A stretch of 64,000 bases of DNA from Cellulomonas phragmiteti. GTDB lineage: Bacteria > Actinomycetota > Actinomycetes > Actinomycetales > Cellulomonadaceae. Made by a program: the position numbers and the translations under genes. Every line of letters begins with the position of its first letter. The stretch's first letter is position 1. The notes below the pieces were generated by a model. The model saw nothing but the letters and a program-made list of their open reading frames with translations. It did no database searches and had not been told where the DNA came from. Where the stretch lies: contig NZ_BONP01000012.1 of NCBI RefSeq assembly GCF_016862775.1, forward strand, positions 54,429-118,428. Reading direction: 5' to 3'. Below are positions 10,466 through 18,114 of the stretch, one piece after another.

Positions 10466-11869
10466 ATGACGACGAGGCGCGCCGTGGCGCTGTACGCCCG
10501 GATCTCCCAGGACCGTAGCGGCGACGAGGCGGGAGTGACGCGACAGCTGCGCGACTGCCGAGCCGAGGCCGAGCGGCGCGGGTGGACCGTGGCTGAGGAG
10601 TACGTGGACGACGACGTGTCGGCGTACTCGGGCAAGCGGCGACCTGCGTACCAGCGGATGCTGCGGGACATCACCGAGGGTCGGCGGGACGCGGTGGTGG
10701 TGTGGCACATGGACCGGCTGCATCGTCGGCCGATCGAGTTGGAGCAGTTCGTGAGCGTGTGCGAGCGGGCCGGGGTGCGTGACGTCGTGACGCTCTCGGG
10801 CGAGGTGGACCTGGCGAACGGGGACGGGCTGCTCATGGCGCGGCTGCTGGCCGCGGTGGCGGCGAACGAGTCGGCGTCGAAGTCGCGGCGGCTCAAGCGC
10901 AAGGCGTTGGAGATCGCCGAGACGGGTCGCCCGACGATGGGCGGTCGGCGTCCGTTCGGGTTCGCCGAGGATCGGATCACGCACGAGCCTGCCGAGGCCG
11001 CCGCGGTGCGCGAGGCGGCGGCGCGGCTGCTGGCGGGGGAGAGCCTGACGTCGGTCACGACGTGGATGCAGGAGTCGGGCGCCCCTGCGGTGTCCGGTGC
11101 GCAGTGGCGCACGCACTCGGTGCGCCAGGTGGTCACCAACCCGCGGATGTGGGGGATGCGGGTGCACCAGGACCAGGTGATCGGTACCGGGACGTGGGAG
11201 CCGATCCTGGCCCCGGAGCAGGGCGAGCGGCTGCGCCGGTTGCTGTTGAACCCGGCCCGGCGGACGAACCGCACGGCGCGGCGCTACCTGCTGTCGGGGA
11301 TGTTGACGTGCGGTAAGTGCGGCGCTCGCATGGTCTCGGCGCCGCGTGAGGGTGTGCGGCGGTACGCGTGCCGGGCCGGCCCAGACCAGGGCGGCTGCGG
11401 CGGCATCTACGTGACAGCGGACCCCCTCGAGCGGTTCGTGGCCGAGGCCGTGCTGCAACGCCTGGACAGCCCGCAGATGCACGACGCCCTGACCGGCGAC
11501 GAGCACGACGACGCCGAGGTCGCGGCGCTGGCGGTGAAGGTGCAGGATGACGAGCGGCGACTGCTGGACCTGGCGGACATGTTCGCCACCGGGGAGATCG
11601 ACCGCGTCGGCATGAAGCGAGCACGCGACCAGATCACCCCGCGCCTGGAGGTCAACCGGCGTGCGCTTGCGGCGGCGAACGGCCGCGATCAGGTCGTGGA
11701 GTACGCGGGTCGCGGTGCCGAGCTGCGCGGGGCGTGGGACGGGCTGGACCTGTCGCGGCAGGTCGCCGTGGTCAAGGCGGTGCTAGCCGGCGCGAGGGTG
11801 CTGCCGGCTACCCAGCGAGGTCGGCGCGGGTTCGATCCGGGACGACTGGTCCCGGACTGGCGTGCCTGA
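10466..11869 (+). CDS. Large serine recombinase (site-specific integrase)
   Basis: A 467-residue integrase. The resolvase domain (residues 1-150) holds the nucleophile Ser in YARISQDRSG near residue 14 and the arginines of VVWHMDRLHRRP near 78. A recombinase domain follows (RRPFGF... to about 270). The zinc ribbon starts with LTCGKCGARMVSAP near 287 and includes further Cys (YACRAG, GGCGGIYV). A C-terminal coiled-coil-like segment lies near 340-400. It catalyses insertion and excision of the element between attP and attB. The last 62 bases overlap a convergent small ORF. All catalytic residues appear present. Confidence 0.9.
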   Translation: MTTRRAVALYARISQDRSGDEAGVTRQLRDCRAEAERRGWTVAEEYVDDDVSAYSGKRRPAYQRMLRDITEGRRDAVVVWHMDRLHRRPIELEQFVSVCERAGVRDVVTLSGEVDLANGDGLLMARLLAAVAANESASKSRRLKRKALEIAETGRPTMGGRRPFGFAEDRITHEPAEAAAVREAAARLLAGESLTSVTTWMQESGAPAVSGAQWRTHSVRQVVTNPRMWGMRVHQDQVIGTGTWEPILAPEQGERLRRLLLNPARRTNRTARRYLLSGMLTCGKCGARMVSAPREGVRRYACRAGPDQGGCGGIYVTADPLERFVAEAVLQRLDSPQMHDALTGDEHDDAEVAALAVKVQDDERRLLDLADMFATGEIDRVGMKRARDQITPRLEVNRRALAAANGRDQVVEYAGRGAELRGAWDGLDLSRQVAVVKAVLAGARVLPATQRGRRGFDPGRLVPDWRA

Positions 11870-12059
11870 GGCCACGGGGCGCGGGCCGGTGCGTGCGTGG
11901 CGCTGGCGCGCCATGCGCGCGCTCCGCCCCGTGCCCCGTGGCGAGCATGACCGCCACATCGGCGAGCACGGTCATGTCGGTGACCTTCTCCGGTAGGCCC
12001 TGAGCCGCGGTAGTGGCGCGCACCCAGGCGGCGACGGCAATCGGGTCGAGCGCGGTCAT
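11808..12059 (-). CDS. Small hypothetical protein downstream of rep
   Basis: An 83-residue protein starting MTALDPIAVAAWVRA. Its ATG overlaps the rep stop codon as ATGA. It contains a conserved-looking segment QGLPEKVTDMTVLADVAVML. Short ORFs of this kind are common between rep and int in actinobacterial integrative elements, where some may act as accessory or excision factors; I cannot assign this one. The C-terminal third is proline- and arginine-rich and is antisense to the recombinase 3' end, so the true end may be less constrained. Confidence 0.5.
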   Translation of the reverse strand: MTALDPIAVAAWVRATTAAQGLPEKVTDMTVLADVAVMLATGHGAERAHGAPAPRTHRPAPRGLRHASPGPVVPDRTRADLAG

Positions 12060-12811
12060 CGCCACTGTGCCCACACCGACGGAGGCCGGTCCCAGTCCGC
12101 GACGTCACCGGACCACCAGAACTGCTCGGGGTCGGCACCCATCGCCTCGCACGCCTGGTCCAGCACGTCATCGACGGTCCGTCCCGCCAGGGTGACCTTC
12201 TCGGGCTGGAACCCCTGGGCGACGTCGTACCGGTGCAGGCCGAGCGAACGGAACTCCGGGTCGTCGAACGTCTTGGCGACGTACTTCGACAGGTAGCCCG
12301 CGGCACGACGGGCCTCCTCGCGCGGTCCAGACCCGACGGGCATGGCACTGAGCAGTTTGATGTGGACGAACCCGCGTCCCCACGCCTCCTCGATCAGGGA
12401 GCGAGGGACGTATCGCCCGACGGCGAAGTGCACGTGCAGGCCGTGCCCGGTCTTGTGCCACTCCGGCACTTACACGTACGCCAGCCGCTCGCTGCCGAGC
12501 CCGGCACGCAGGGCGCGGAAGAACTCACCGACGAGCTCACGGACGGCTCGCGGGTCGTGGCAACCGTCGCCCCGGTAGGTCAGGGTGCCGAGCCTGTTCA
12601 GACGGTTCGCGGCGCAGTACCGGCGCAACTTCTTGCGGGCACGGGACCCTGCCTCACGTGCAGCGCGGGACGGATTGGCCGCGGCTCCGGGTGCGACGTA
12701 GGCAGCCAGGCGCCGAGAGGAGGACAGCACGGAGCCGCCGCCCTCGGCAGCATCCGGGTACAACGAGAACGACCAACCGGTAGGTGGGAACAACGAGACC
12801 ACTCCACGCAC
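12056..12811 (-). pseudogene. HUH-type replication initiator, interrupted by in-frame TAA
   Basis: A continuous 252-codon frame with one stop, TAA at 12472-12470 (codon 114). The first part contains LGTLTYRGDGCHDPRAVREL, and the second begins VPEWHKTGHGLHVHFAVGRY, which holds the HUH metal motif (HVH) of rolling-circle Rep proteins. Both sides of the stop are in the same frame, and in relatives I recall the sequence runs through this point (Y-V-W-V-P-E-W), so the stop sits where a Trp codon is expected. GTG at 12469 directly after the stop could restart translation, giving a 137-residue C-terminal piece with the HUH motif. The first start is uncertain (GTG at 12811). Confidence 0.7.
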
Positions 12812-12924
12812 ACGAGACGACTAGGGACGCTGCGCGCGTTCGTTGTCTCGTGTGGTGCGGCGGGCTGACTGGCAGGGTTCCTGGGGCGACCCTGTCCGAC
12901 CCGTCGCTGGCATGTGTCTCGTTG
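12761..12924. repeat. Iteron-like CAACGAGAC repeats in the rep upstream region
   Basis: Related 9-10 base units occur at 12761-12769 (CAACGAGAA), 12791-12799 (CAACGAGAC) and 12809-12818 (CACACGAGAC). Inverse copies follow at 12845-12854 (GTCTCGTGTG) and 12916-12924 (GTCTCGTTG). The 12809 and 12845 copies form a perfect 10-bp inverted repeat with a 26-base loop. The position at and before the 5' end of rep suggests an origin or a Rep binding region. The rest of the 12812-13134 gap holds no gene I can support. Confidence 0.5.
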
Positions 12925-13134
12925 TGGTCCCAGGACGCAGTACGTGCACCAAACCACACGCGTGCGACTCACCTCAAGGAGGTCACCCGTTCGGACGCGC
13001 TGCCGCGGGACCGTTCGTCCTCGCCCGCAGAGCGGGCTGCGGGCGCTGCGTCCCTTGCCCTCGAACCGCTCTGGTCGCCTCCCGAGTCACGTTGCTACTT
13101 CAAGTCAAGACGACCCGCGCAGTACGTTGGCGAG

Positions 13135-13839
13135 ATGAACCGAAAGCGAGACGACTTCTCCGCCCCGACTCGTAGAAATCTGGCGGCCCGGGCTGGCTAC
13201 CGCTGCAGCAACCCCACGTGTCGCAGACCGACCTCCAGGCCTGATCCCGGAGACCCGAATAAGTGGGTAGACATCGGCGTGGCGAGCCACCTCGCCGGTG
13301 CAAGCCCTGGCGGCCCTCGGTTCGATCGCGCCATGAGCCGGGAGGTCCGGCGCAGCATTGACAATGGTGTCTGGCTATGCCAGGTCTGCGCGAAAGTAAT
13401 CGATGATGCGCCCGAGGCGTTCACGATCGACGGACTTCGGGCCTGGAAGAGCCACGCCGAAGCCGCTGCGGCTCGGGACTCGAGCGCGCTGGCGGACCAG
13501 ATAATGGAGGTCCTATCTGACCTCGACCGGGCGCATGCGCTGTTGCTTGATTTCTGCGAGCAATGGCAGCAAGGTGAGCCAGCACATGACTTCGAGCGCT
13601 TCGAGGAAAGTACGGAGGCTCTCATCGCATACTCAAATGCCAGACGCTCCGCATATCAGCGCGAAATTAGCCCTGGCGTCACATCTGTCATCGTGCGTGT
13701 GGAAAGGATGATGGGCAAGCAAGACGAGGACGTCATCGAGTGCAAGCGTGAAGCGATGATGGGGCCGACGAACTATATCGGCATGCGTATGCTTGCCGAC
13801 TCACTTCAGCGCCTGCGTGCCGTCGTCGCTTTGCGTTGA
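13135..13839 (+). CDS. HNH endonuclease-like protein
   Basis: A 234-residue protein. The N-terminal 90 residues look like an HNH nuclease: CSNPTC near residue 24 starts a zinc knuckle, VASHLAGASPGGPRFD near 48 carries the first catalytic His, and NGVWLCQVCAKVID near 75 gives the Asn and second Cys pair, ending with LRAWKSHAEAA. The remaining 140 residues are mostly helical with no family I recognise. HNH proteins of this layout occur as stand-alone cargo in defence and mobile regions. The ATG has only a weak ribosome binding site. Codon usage is less GC-biased than in neighbouring chromosomal genes, consistent with recent acquisition. Confidence 0.7.
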   Translation: MNRKRDDFSAPTRRNLAARAGYRCSNPTCRRPTSRPDPGDPNKWVDIGVASHLAGASPGGPRFDRAMSREVRRSIDNGVWLCQVCAKVIDDAPEAFTIDGLRAWKSHAEAAAARDSSALADQIMEVLSDLDRAHALLLDFCEQWQQGEPAHDFERFEESTEALIAYSNARRSAYQREISPGVTSVIVRVERMMGKQDEDVIECKREAMMGPTNYIGMRMLADSLQRLRAVVALR

Positions 13840-14009
13840 TGGGGCGCCTTAGCAACTAGCGGGGTTCGCCGGTCATGTCACGCGTCGCTGTGTGATGGCA
13901 GGCTGAGGCGTTTCTCGCGGTCTCAGCACGACTCAGGCTGGTCTTGCTATGCGTCCGCCCCACGGCCCCACGGCCCCACGACGTGGACGGTCGACGAGAT
14001 CGCATCGGG

Positions 14010-14400
14010 TCAGCGGGCAGGCACCACACGAGGTCGTTGGTCATCGGCATCCCGTGCGGCCGCACGCCGTTCGCGTCGCGGACCGCGTTGGCCAGGGCCG
14101 GAGCGACCCGTTGTACGGCGCCTCACTGATCGACTTGGCGCCGTGCGGGACGAGGCCATCGTGCGTGGGCCAACAGCACGCGTATCGGGGCGACGTCGGC
14201 CATCTGCGGGACGCGGCAGCCGCGCATCGTGAGCGAGACGACGCCGCCCTCGCGCAGCACAGCATCCTCCGCAGAGCCCGCCGATGCCCGGGGCGACGCC
14301 GCCTCGATCTGCCCGCGCAGCTGCTCGGGGTTGAGCACGACAACCGCGTCGGTAGCCTGGACCGATTGCAGGATCCGCCTTACGACGGTCCGAGTGTCCC
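14010..14400 (-). pseudogene. Decayed fragment of a second xdhA 3' end
   Basis: This stretch aligns with the last roughly 130 codons of the intact xdhA at 15337-18114: QSVQATDAVVVLNPEQLRGQ, CRVPQMADVAP, PHGAKSISEAPYN and RPHGMPMTNDLVW have direct counterparts there. The matches fall in three different frames, so at least two small deletions (near 14160 and near 14108) break it. The former stop codon is also out of frame. The copy differs from xdhA at many positions, so it is either an old duplication or a fragment from a different strain. Its 5' end abuts the 3' end of the GvpU-like gene. Confidence 0.75.
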
Positions 14401-14862
14401 AATCGACCAACCGTCCAAGCGATCAAGGCGTGCTCGCCAAATGGGTAGATGCACCTGCTGGGACGTGTTCCACATGGTGACGTCCCTGAGGTGCAAGTGC
14501 TTCAGCGCGGGAATCGGAAGCCCTGCTTTGTCGCGGCGATCGTAGACCTCAGCAGTCGCGTCCAATTGCCGGTCAAAGTGCGGCTCAAGGGCCGTGGTCA
14601 AACCCGGCGCAGCAGCCCTCATCGAATCGAACCAGAGTTGTTGCCAGCGGCCCCGAGGGATGGCGGTGCCGCTCACCAGAGCGCCGCCGATCGATACTGT
14701 AATTCCAACCGATGCGTCAGTGTCCTTATAGCCGAGTACCGCAGTCAGAAAGATGTCCAAAATACCGTCCGCTGGCAGCATGTCGTCGCGCGTGAATCCA
14801 TCGGGATCCTGGTCGAACGCATACGCGTGAAGAGACCTCGATGAGGGTTTCGAATCGTTCAT
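14380..14862 (-). CDS. GvpU-like soluble protein of unknown role
   Basis: A 160-residue protein. The central strand-rich segment VGITVSIGGALVSGTAIPRG (near residues 51-70) and the C-terminal HLHLRDVTMW...WRARLDRLDGWSIG resemble the gas vesicle accessory protein GvpU family as I remember it. No gas vesicle structural genes are nearby, so a gas vesicle role is unlikely. The ATG overlaps the stop of the membrane protein gene (ATGA), implying joint production. The last five codons lie at the junction with the xdhA fragment and may be fusion-derived. Family resemblance is by eye only. Confidence 0.55.
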   Translation of the reverse strand: MNDSKPSSRSLHAYAFDQDPDGFTRDDMLPADGILDIFLTAVLGYKDTDASVGITVSIGGALVSGTAIPRGRWQQLWFDSMRAAAPGLTTALEPHFDRQLDATAEVYDRRDKAGLPIPALKHLHLRDVTMWNTSQQVHLPIWRARLDRLDGWSIGTLGPS

Positions 14863-15233
14863 TGTTTCGCGCCCTCGATCCGATTCAGTGTCACTTGAGC
14901 CACCTCCTGTATGTCTGCTGTCTGAGTAGTAAGCGTGAGTTTCTGGATTTCAACGTATTGTTCGCCTGTAACTTGCCCAAGCATCAGCTTCGATGGATCT
15001 CGCAATGCAACGAAAAAAACTGCCGCAAGGAGGCCGATCGACAGTGTGCCGGCGAATAAAATCAGCCATGGGATCAGCCAGGTACTCTCTCCCGTGCTTG
15101 CGAGAACCCCGACAAGTGCAGTGTCGGCCGTCAATGCGAGTCCGAGAATGGTTGCATAGAAAGCGAGTACGGTCTTAGGATTCTCGGTGCGCTTCGAATG
15201 AAACCCTTGGACAGCCTCGCTAACTCCCGACAT
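14859..15233 (-). CDS. Two-TM membrane protein paired with the GvpU-like protein
   Basis: A 124-residue protein with two hydrophobic segments, about residues 20-42 (VLAFYATILGLALTADTALV) and 50-75 (WLIPWLILFAGTLSIGLLAAV). They are joined by a short polar loop and followed by a soluble tail of about 45 residues containing GEQYVEIQKLTLTTQTADIQ. ATG at 15233 is chosen because AGGA lies seven bases upstream; an upstream ATG at 15269 has no ribosome binding site. It is first in a two-gene unit with the GvpU-like gene. I do not recognise the family. A membrane-plus-soluble pair on a mobile element is a frequent format for defence modules, but this is only a suggestion. Confidence 0.6.
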   Translation of the reverse strand: MSGVSEAVQGFHSKRTENPKTVLAFYATILGLALTADTALVGVLASTGESTWLIPWLILFAGTLSIGLLAAVFFVALRDPSKLMLGQVTGEQYVEIQKLTLTTQTADIQEVAQVTLNRIEGAKQ

Positions 15234-15284
15234 GTGACCATCCTGCCAGTACCCAGCTAACGTGCCCATCTGGGTGGATCAGCG

Positions 15285-15294
15285 ACTAGTCGCT
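15285..15294. other. Putative right attachment-site core
   Basis: The second copy of ACTAGTCGCT. Here it lies inside a perfect 14-bp palindrome AGCGACTAGTCGCT (15281-15294), 42 bases past the xdhA stop codon. It marks the likely right end of the element. Confidence 0.6.
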
Positions 15295-15336
15295 TTGCAG
15301 ACGCCGGTCGCGCCCCTGGGAGCTGGTAGGCGGACC

Positions 15337-18114
15337 TCAGCGCAGCAGCCGCCACACCCGGTCCTTCGTCATCGGGATCTCGTGCGGGCGCACCCCGAGC
15401 GCGTCGCGGACCGCGTTGGCCAGCGCCGGCGCGACGGGGTTGTAGGGGGCCTCGCTCATGGACTTCGCGCCGTGCGGGCCTAGGCCGTCGCGGGTGCGGG
15501 CCAGCAGGACCCGCGTCGGGGGGATGTCGGCCATCTGCGGGACGCGGTAGCCGCGGAAGGTCCGGGACACGACGACACCGCCGTGCAGGACGGTCTCCTC
15601 CTGGAGGGCGGACCCGATGCCCTGCGCCACGCCGCCCTCGATCTGCCCGCGCAGCTGCTCGGGGTTGAGGGCGACGCCCGCGTCGGCGGCCTGTACCGAC
15701 TGCAGGACGCGCACGGTCCCGGTCGCGGTGTCGACCGCGACGCGGAAGCCGTGCACGTTGAAGGCGACCGAGCGCGGGCTGCCGTGGTGCGCACCCTGCG
15801 CGCTGCGCGGACCGAGCTCGGCGAACGTGACGAGCCGGTCGCCGACCCGCACGCCGTCGGGCCCGACGACGGGGGCGGCGTCGGAGTCGCGCCCCGACCC
15901 GGCGGACGCTGCCGACGCGACGCCCGCCTCGTGCCGCCCCTCGACGAGGGTGAGCGCGGCGCTCACCAGGTCCTCGCGCACCTGCGCCGCGGCCTGCGCG
16001 ACGGCCCGCCCGGCGACCACCGAGCCCGTCGACCCGTACGCACCCGTGTCGTACCCGGCGCGGTCGGTGTCGGACTGCACCAGCCGCACCCGCTCGGGGC
16101 TGGTCCCCAGCGCGGTCGCGACCAGCTGCACGTGCACGGTCGACGTGCCGTTGCCGAACTCCGCCGTGCCCACCGCGACCTCGTACCGCCCCGCGGCGTC
16201 GACGGACACGGTCGCGGTGGAGTGGTGCCCGCGCGGCGGGATCGTCGCGATCATCGCCACGGCCACGCCCTCGCCGACGCGCCACCGGTCACCGGCGGGC
16301 ACGAGCGCGGCGTCACCGTCGCGCGTCGTGACCAGCGCGTCCTCGACGAGGTCCAGGCACTCCAGCAGCCCGTACGACGGGGTGTCGTCGTCCGGTGCAG
16401 CGACCCCGTACCCCAGGTCCGTCGTGGTGTCCTCGTGGTTGACGAGGAACGGGTCGCCGGGGCGCACGACGTTGCGCCGCCGCATCTCGAACGGGTCGAG
16501 CCCGACCTCGCGCGCCAGCTCGTCGACCGCGGACTCCAGCGCGAACATCACCTGCCCCAGCCCGTACCCGCGGAACGCCCCCGACGGCAGCTGGTGCGTG
16601 TACACGGCCTCGGCGTCGACGCGCTTGGCCGCGCACCGGTACTGCGCGACGGACTCGTGGATGCCGTGGAACAGCACGCCCGGCGCGTGGTTGCCGTACG
16701 CGCCGGTGTCGGTCAGCACGTCGAGGTGCATCGCGGTCAGCCGCCCGTCCGCGTCCGCGCCCAGCGCCACCTCGACGCGCACCGGGTGCCGGCACGGCGC
16801 GAGCGCCAGCTCGTCCTCGCGCGTCATCTCGTACTGCACCGGCCGGCCCGTGCGCAGTACCGCGAGCGTCACCAGGTCCTCGGTGAGCAGCTCCTGCTTG
16901 CCGCCGAACCCGCCGCCGACGCGCGCCACGACGACCCGCACGCGCTCGCGGTCGAGCCCGAACACGTGGCACAGCTCGTCGCGCACGAGGAACGGGACCT
17001 GCGAGCTCGTGCGGACCACGAGCCGCCCGTCGTCGTCGAGCCAGCCGACGGCGGCGTGCGTCTCGAGGGACGCGTGCGACACCCGCGCCGTGCGCCACGT
17101 GCCCCGCACGACGTGCGCGGACGCGGCCAGCGCGCCGGCCACGTCCCCGACCTCGCCGTGGCTGGCCGCGACGACGTTGCGTGCCGGGTCGGCGATGCGG
17201 GACGTCGCGGCGTCCTTGTCGCCGTGCACCAGCGGCGCACCGGGTCGCCGCGCCTCCGCCGGGTCGAGCACGGCCGGCAGCGGCTCGTACGTCACGTCGA
17301 CGAGCGCGCACGCCGCCTGCGCGACCGCGACGGAGTCGGCCACGACGGCCGCCACCCGCTGACCGTGGAACCGCACGACGTCGTCGAGGACGCGCGTGTC
17401 GTCCGGGTCGTCGGTGCGGTGCTGGTGGCGGCCGGTGGAGAACAGCACGTCGGGGGAGTCGCGGTGCGTCAGCACCAGGTGCACACCGGGCAGCGCCTGC
17501 GCGCGCGACGTGTCGATCGCCAGGATCCGCGCGTGCGGGTGCGGCGACCCGAGGACCGCCAGGTGCAGCAGCCCTGTGGGTGGCTCGTCGAGCGTGAACG
17601 GCTCGCGCCCGCACACGATCCGCCGCCCCGCCGGGACGGCCACCGAGTCCCCGACGCCGCCGTCGCGCACCACGTTGGCCTTGCCGGCCAGGGCGTCGCG
17701 CACCGCGCGGTACCCCGTGCACCGGCACAGGTTGCCCTTGAACCGCCGCACCAGGCCGTCCTCGTCGAGGTGCACGTGCCCGTCCTCGTCGGCCAGCGCC
17801 GTGGCGGTGACGACCATGCCGGCCGTGCAGAACCCGCACTGGAAGCCCTGCGCCTCGACGAACGCCTCCTGCACCGGGCTCAGCGCGTCGGGGGTCCCCA
17901 GGCCCGCGGCCGTGGTGACCTCGGCGTCCACGACCCGGGCCGCCGGGACCAGGCAGGAGTGCCGGGCCTGCCCGTCGACGAGCACGGTGCACGCGCCGCA
18001 GTCCCCGGAGTCGCAGCCCTTCTTCACCGCGACGTGCCCCTCCTGCCGCAGGAACGTGCGCAGACACTGCCCCGGTGCAGGCGTGGCGGTGACCTCCCGG
18101 CCGTCGACCCTCAC
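15337..18114 (-). CDS. xdhA: Xanthine dehydrogenase, fused 2Fe-2S and molybdopterin subunits
   Basis: A 925-residue fusion. Residues 1-165 form the iron-sulfur part: GCDSGDCGACTVLVDG near 38 ligates the plant-ferredoxin cluster, and QCGFCTAGM near 98 with CRCTGY near 135 ligate the second cluster. The rest is the molybdenum subunit, with GRVGGGFGGKQELL-type cofactor contacts (VARVGGGFGGKQ near 400), SGAFRGYG near 510 and the C-terminal catalytic region ending in GPHGAKSMSEAPYN near 885. It oxidises hypoxanthine and xanthine to urate. GTG at 18114 overlaps the xdhB stop (GTGA). An insert of about 25 residues rich in Ala, Ser and Gly sits near residue 760. The FAD subunit is separate, next upstream. 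Confidence 0.9.
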   Translation of the reverse strand: MRVDGREVTATPAPGQCLRTFLRQEGHVAVKKGCDSGDCGACTVLVDGQARHSCLVPAARVVDAEVTTAAGLGTPDALSPVQEAFVEAQGFQCGFCTAGMVVTATALADEDGHVHLDEDGLVRRFKGNLCRCTGYRAVRDALAGKANVVRDGGVGDSVAVPAGRRIVCGREPFTLDEPPTGLLHLAVLGSPHPHARILAIDTSRAQALPGVHLVLTHRDSPDVLFSTGRHQHRTDDPDDTRVLDDVVRFHGQRVAAVVADSVAVAQAACALVDVTYEPLPAVLDPAEARRPGAPLVHGDKDAATSRIADPARNVVAASHGEVGDVAGALAASAHVVRGTWRTARVSHASLETHAAVGWLDDDGRLVVRTSSQVPFLVRDELCHVFGLDRERVRVVVARVGGGFGGKQELLTEDLVTLAVLRTGRPVQYEMTREDELALAPCRHPVRVEVALGADADGRLTAMHLDVLTDTGAYGNHAPGVLFHGIHESVAQYRCAAKRVDAEAVYTHQLPSGAFRGYGLGQVMFALESAVDELAREVGLDPFEMRRRNVVRPGDPFLVNHEDTTTDLGYGVAAPDDDTPSYGLLECLDLVEDALVTTRDGDAALVPAGDRWRVGEGVAVAMIATIPPRGHHSTATVSVDAAGRYEVAVGTAEFGNGTSTVHVQLVATALGTSPERVRLVQSDTDRAGYDTGAYGSTGSVVAGRAVAQAAAQVREDLVSAALTLVEGRHEAGVASAASAGSGRDSDAAPVVGPDGVRVGDRLVTFAELGPRSAQGAHHGSPRSVAFNVHGFRVAVDTATGTVRVLQSVQAADAGVALNPEQLRGQIEGGVAQGIGSALQEETVLHGGVVVSRTFRGYRVPQMADIPPTRVLLARTRDGLGPHGAKSMSEAPYNPVAPALANAVRDALGVRPHEIPMTKDRVWRLLR

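Larger units (their letters stand above)
10445..15294. mobile_element. 4.85-kb integrative element with large serine recombinase
   Basis: The segment is bounded by the direct repeat ACTAGTCGCT (10445-10454 and 15285-15294). A large serine recombinase gene starts 11 bases inside the left copy. Inside lie a replication-initiator remnant, iteron-like repeats, an HNH nuclease gene, a decayed xdhA fragment and a GvpU-like/membrane protein pair. Base composition from about 13.1 to 15.2 kb is visibly less GC-rich than the flanks. The element splits the hipBA locus from the end of xdhA. The boundaries are inferred from the repeat and gene positions, not from an empty-site comparison. Confidence 0.7.

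Noticed and set aside
13961..13980. Short tandem repeat of GGCCCCAC units
   Set aside because: Only about two and a half units; too short to be CRISPR or a variable-number repeat of note.
14841..15059. Plus-strand open frame of 72 codons inside the integrative element
   Set aside because: Antisense to the two-TM membrane protein gene, no ribosome binding site, no similarity that I recognise.
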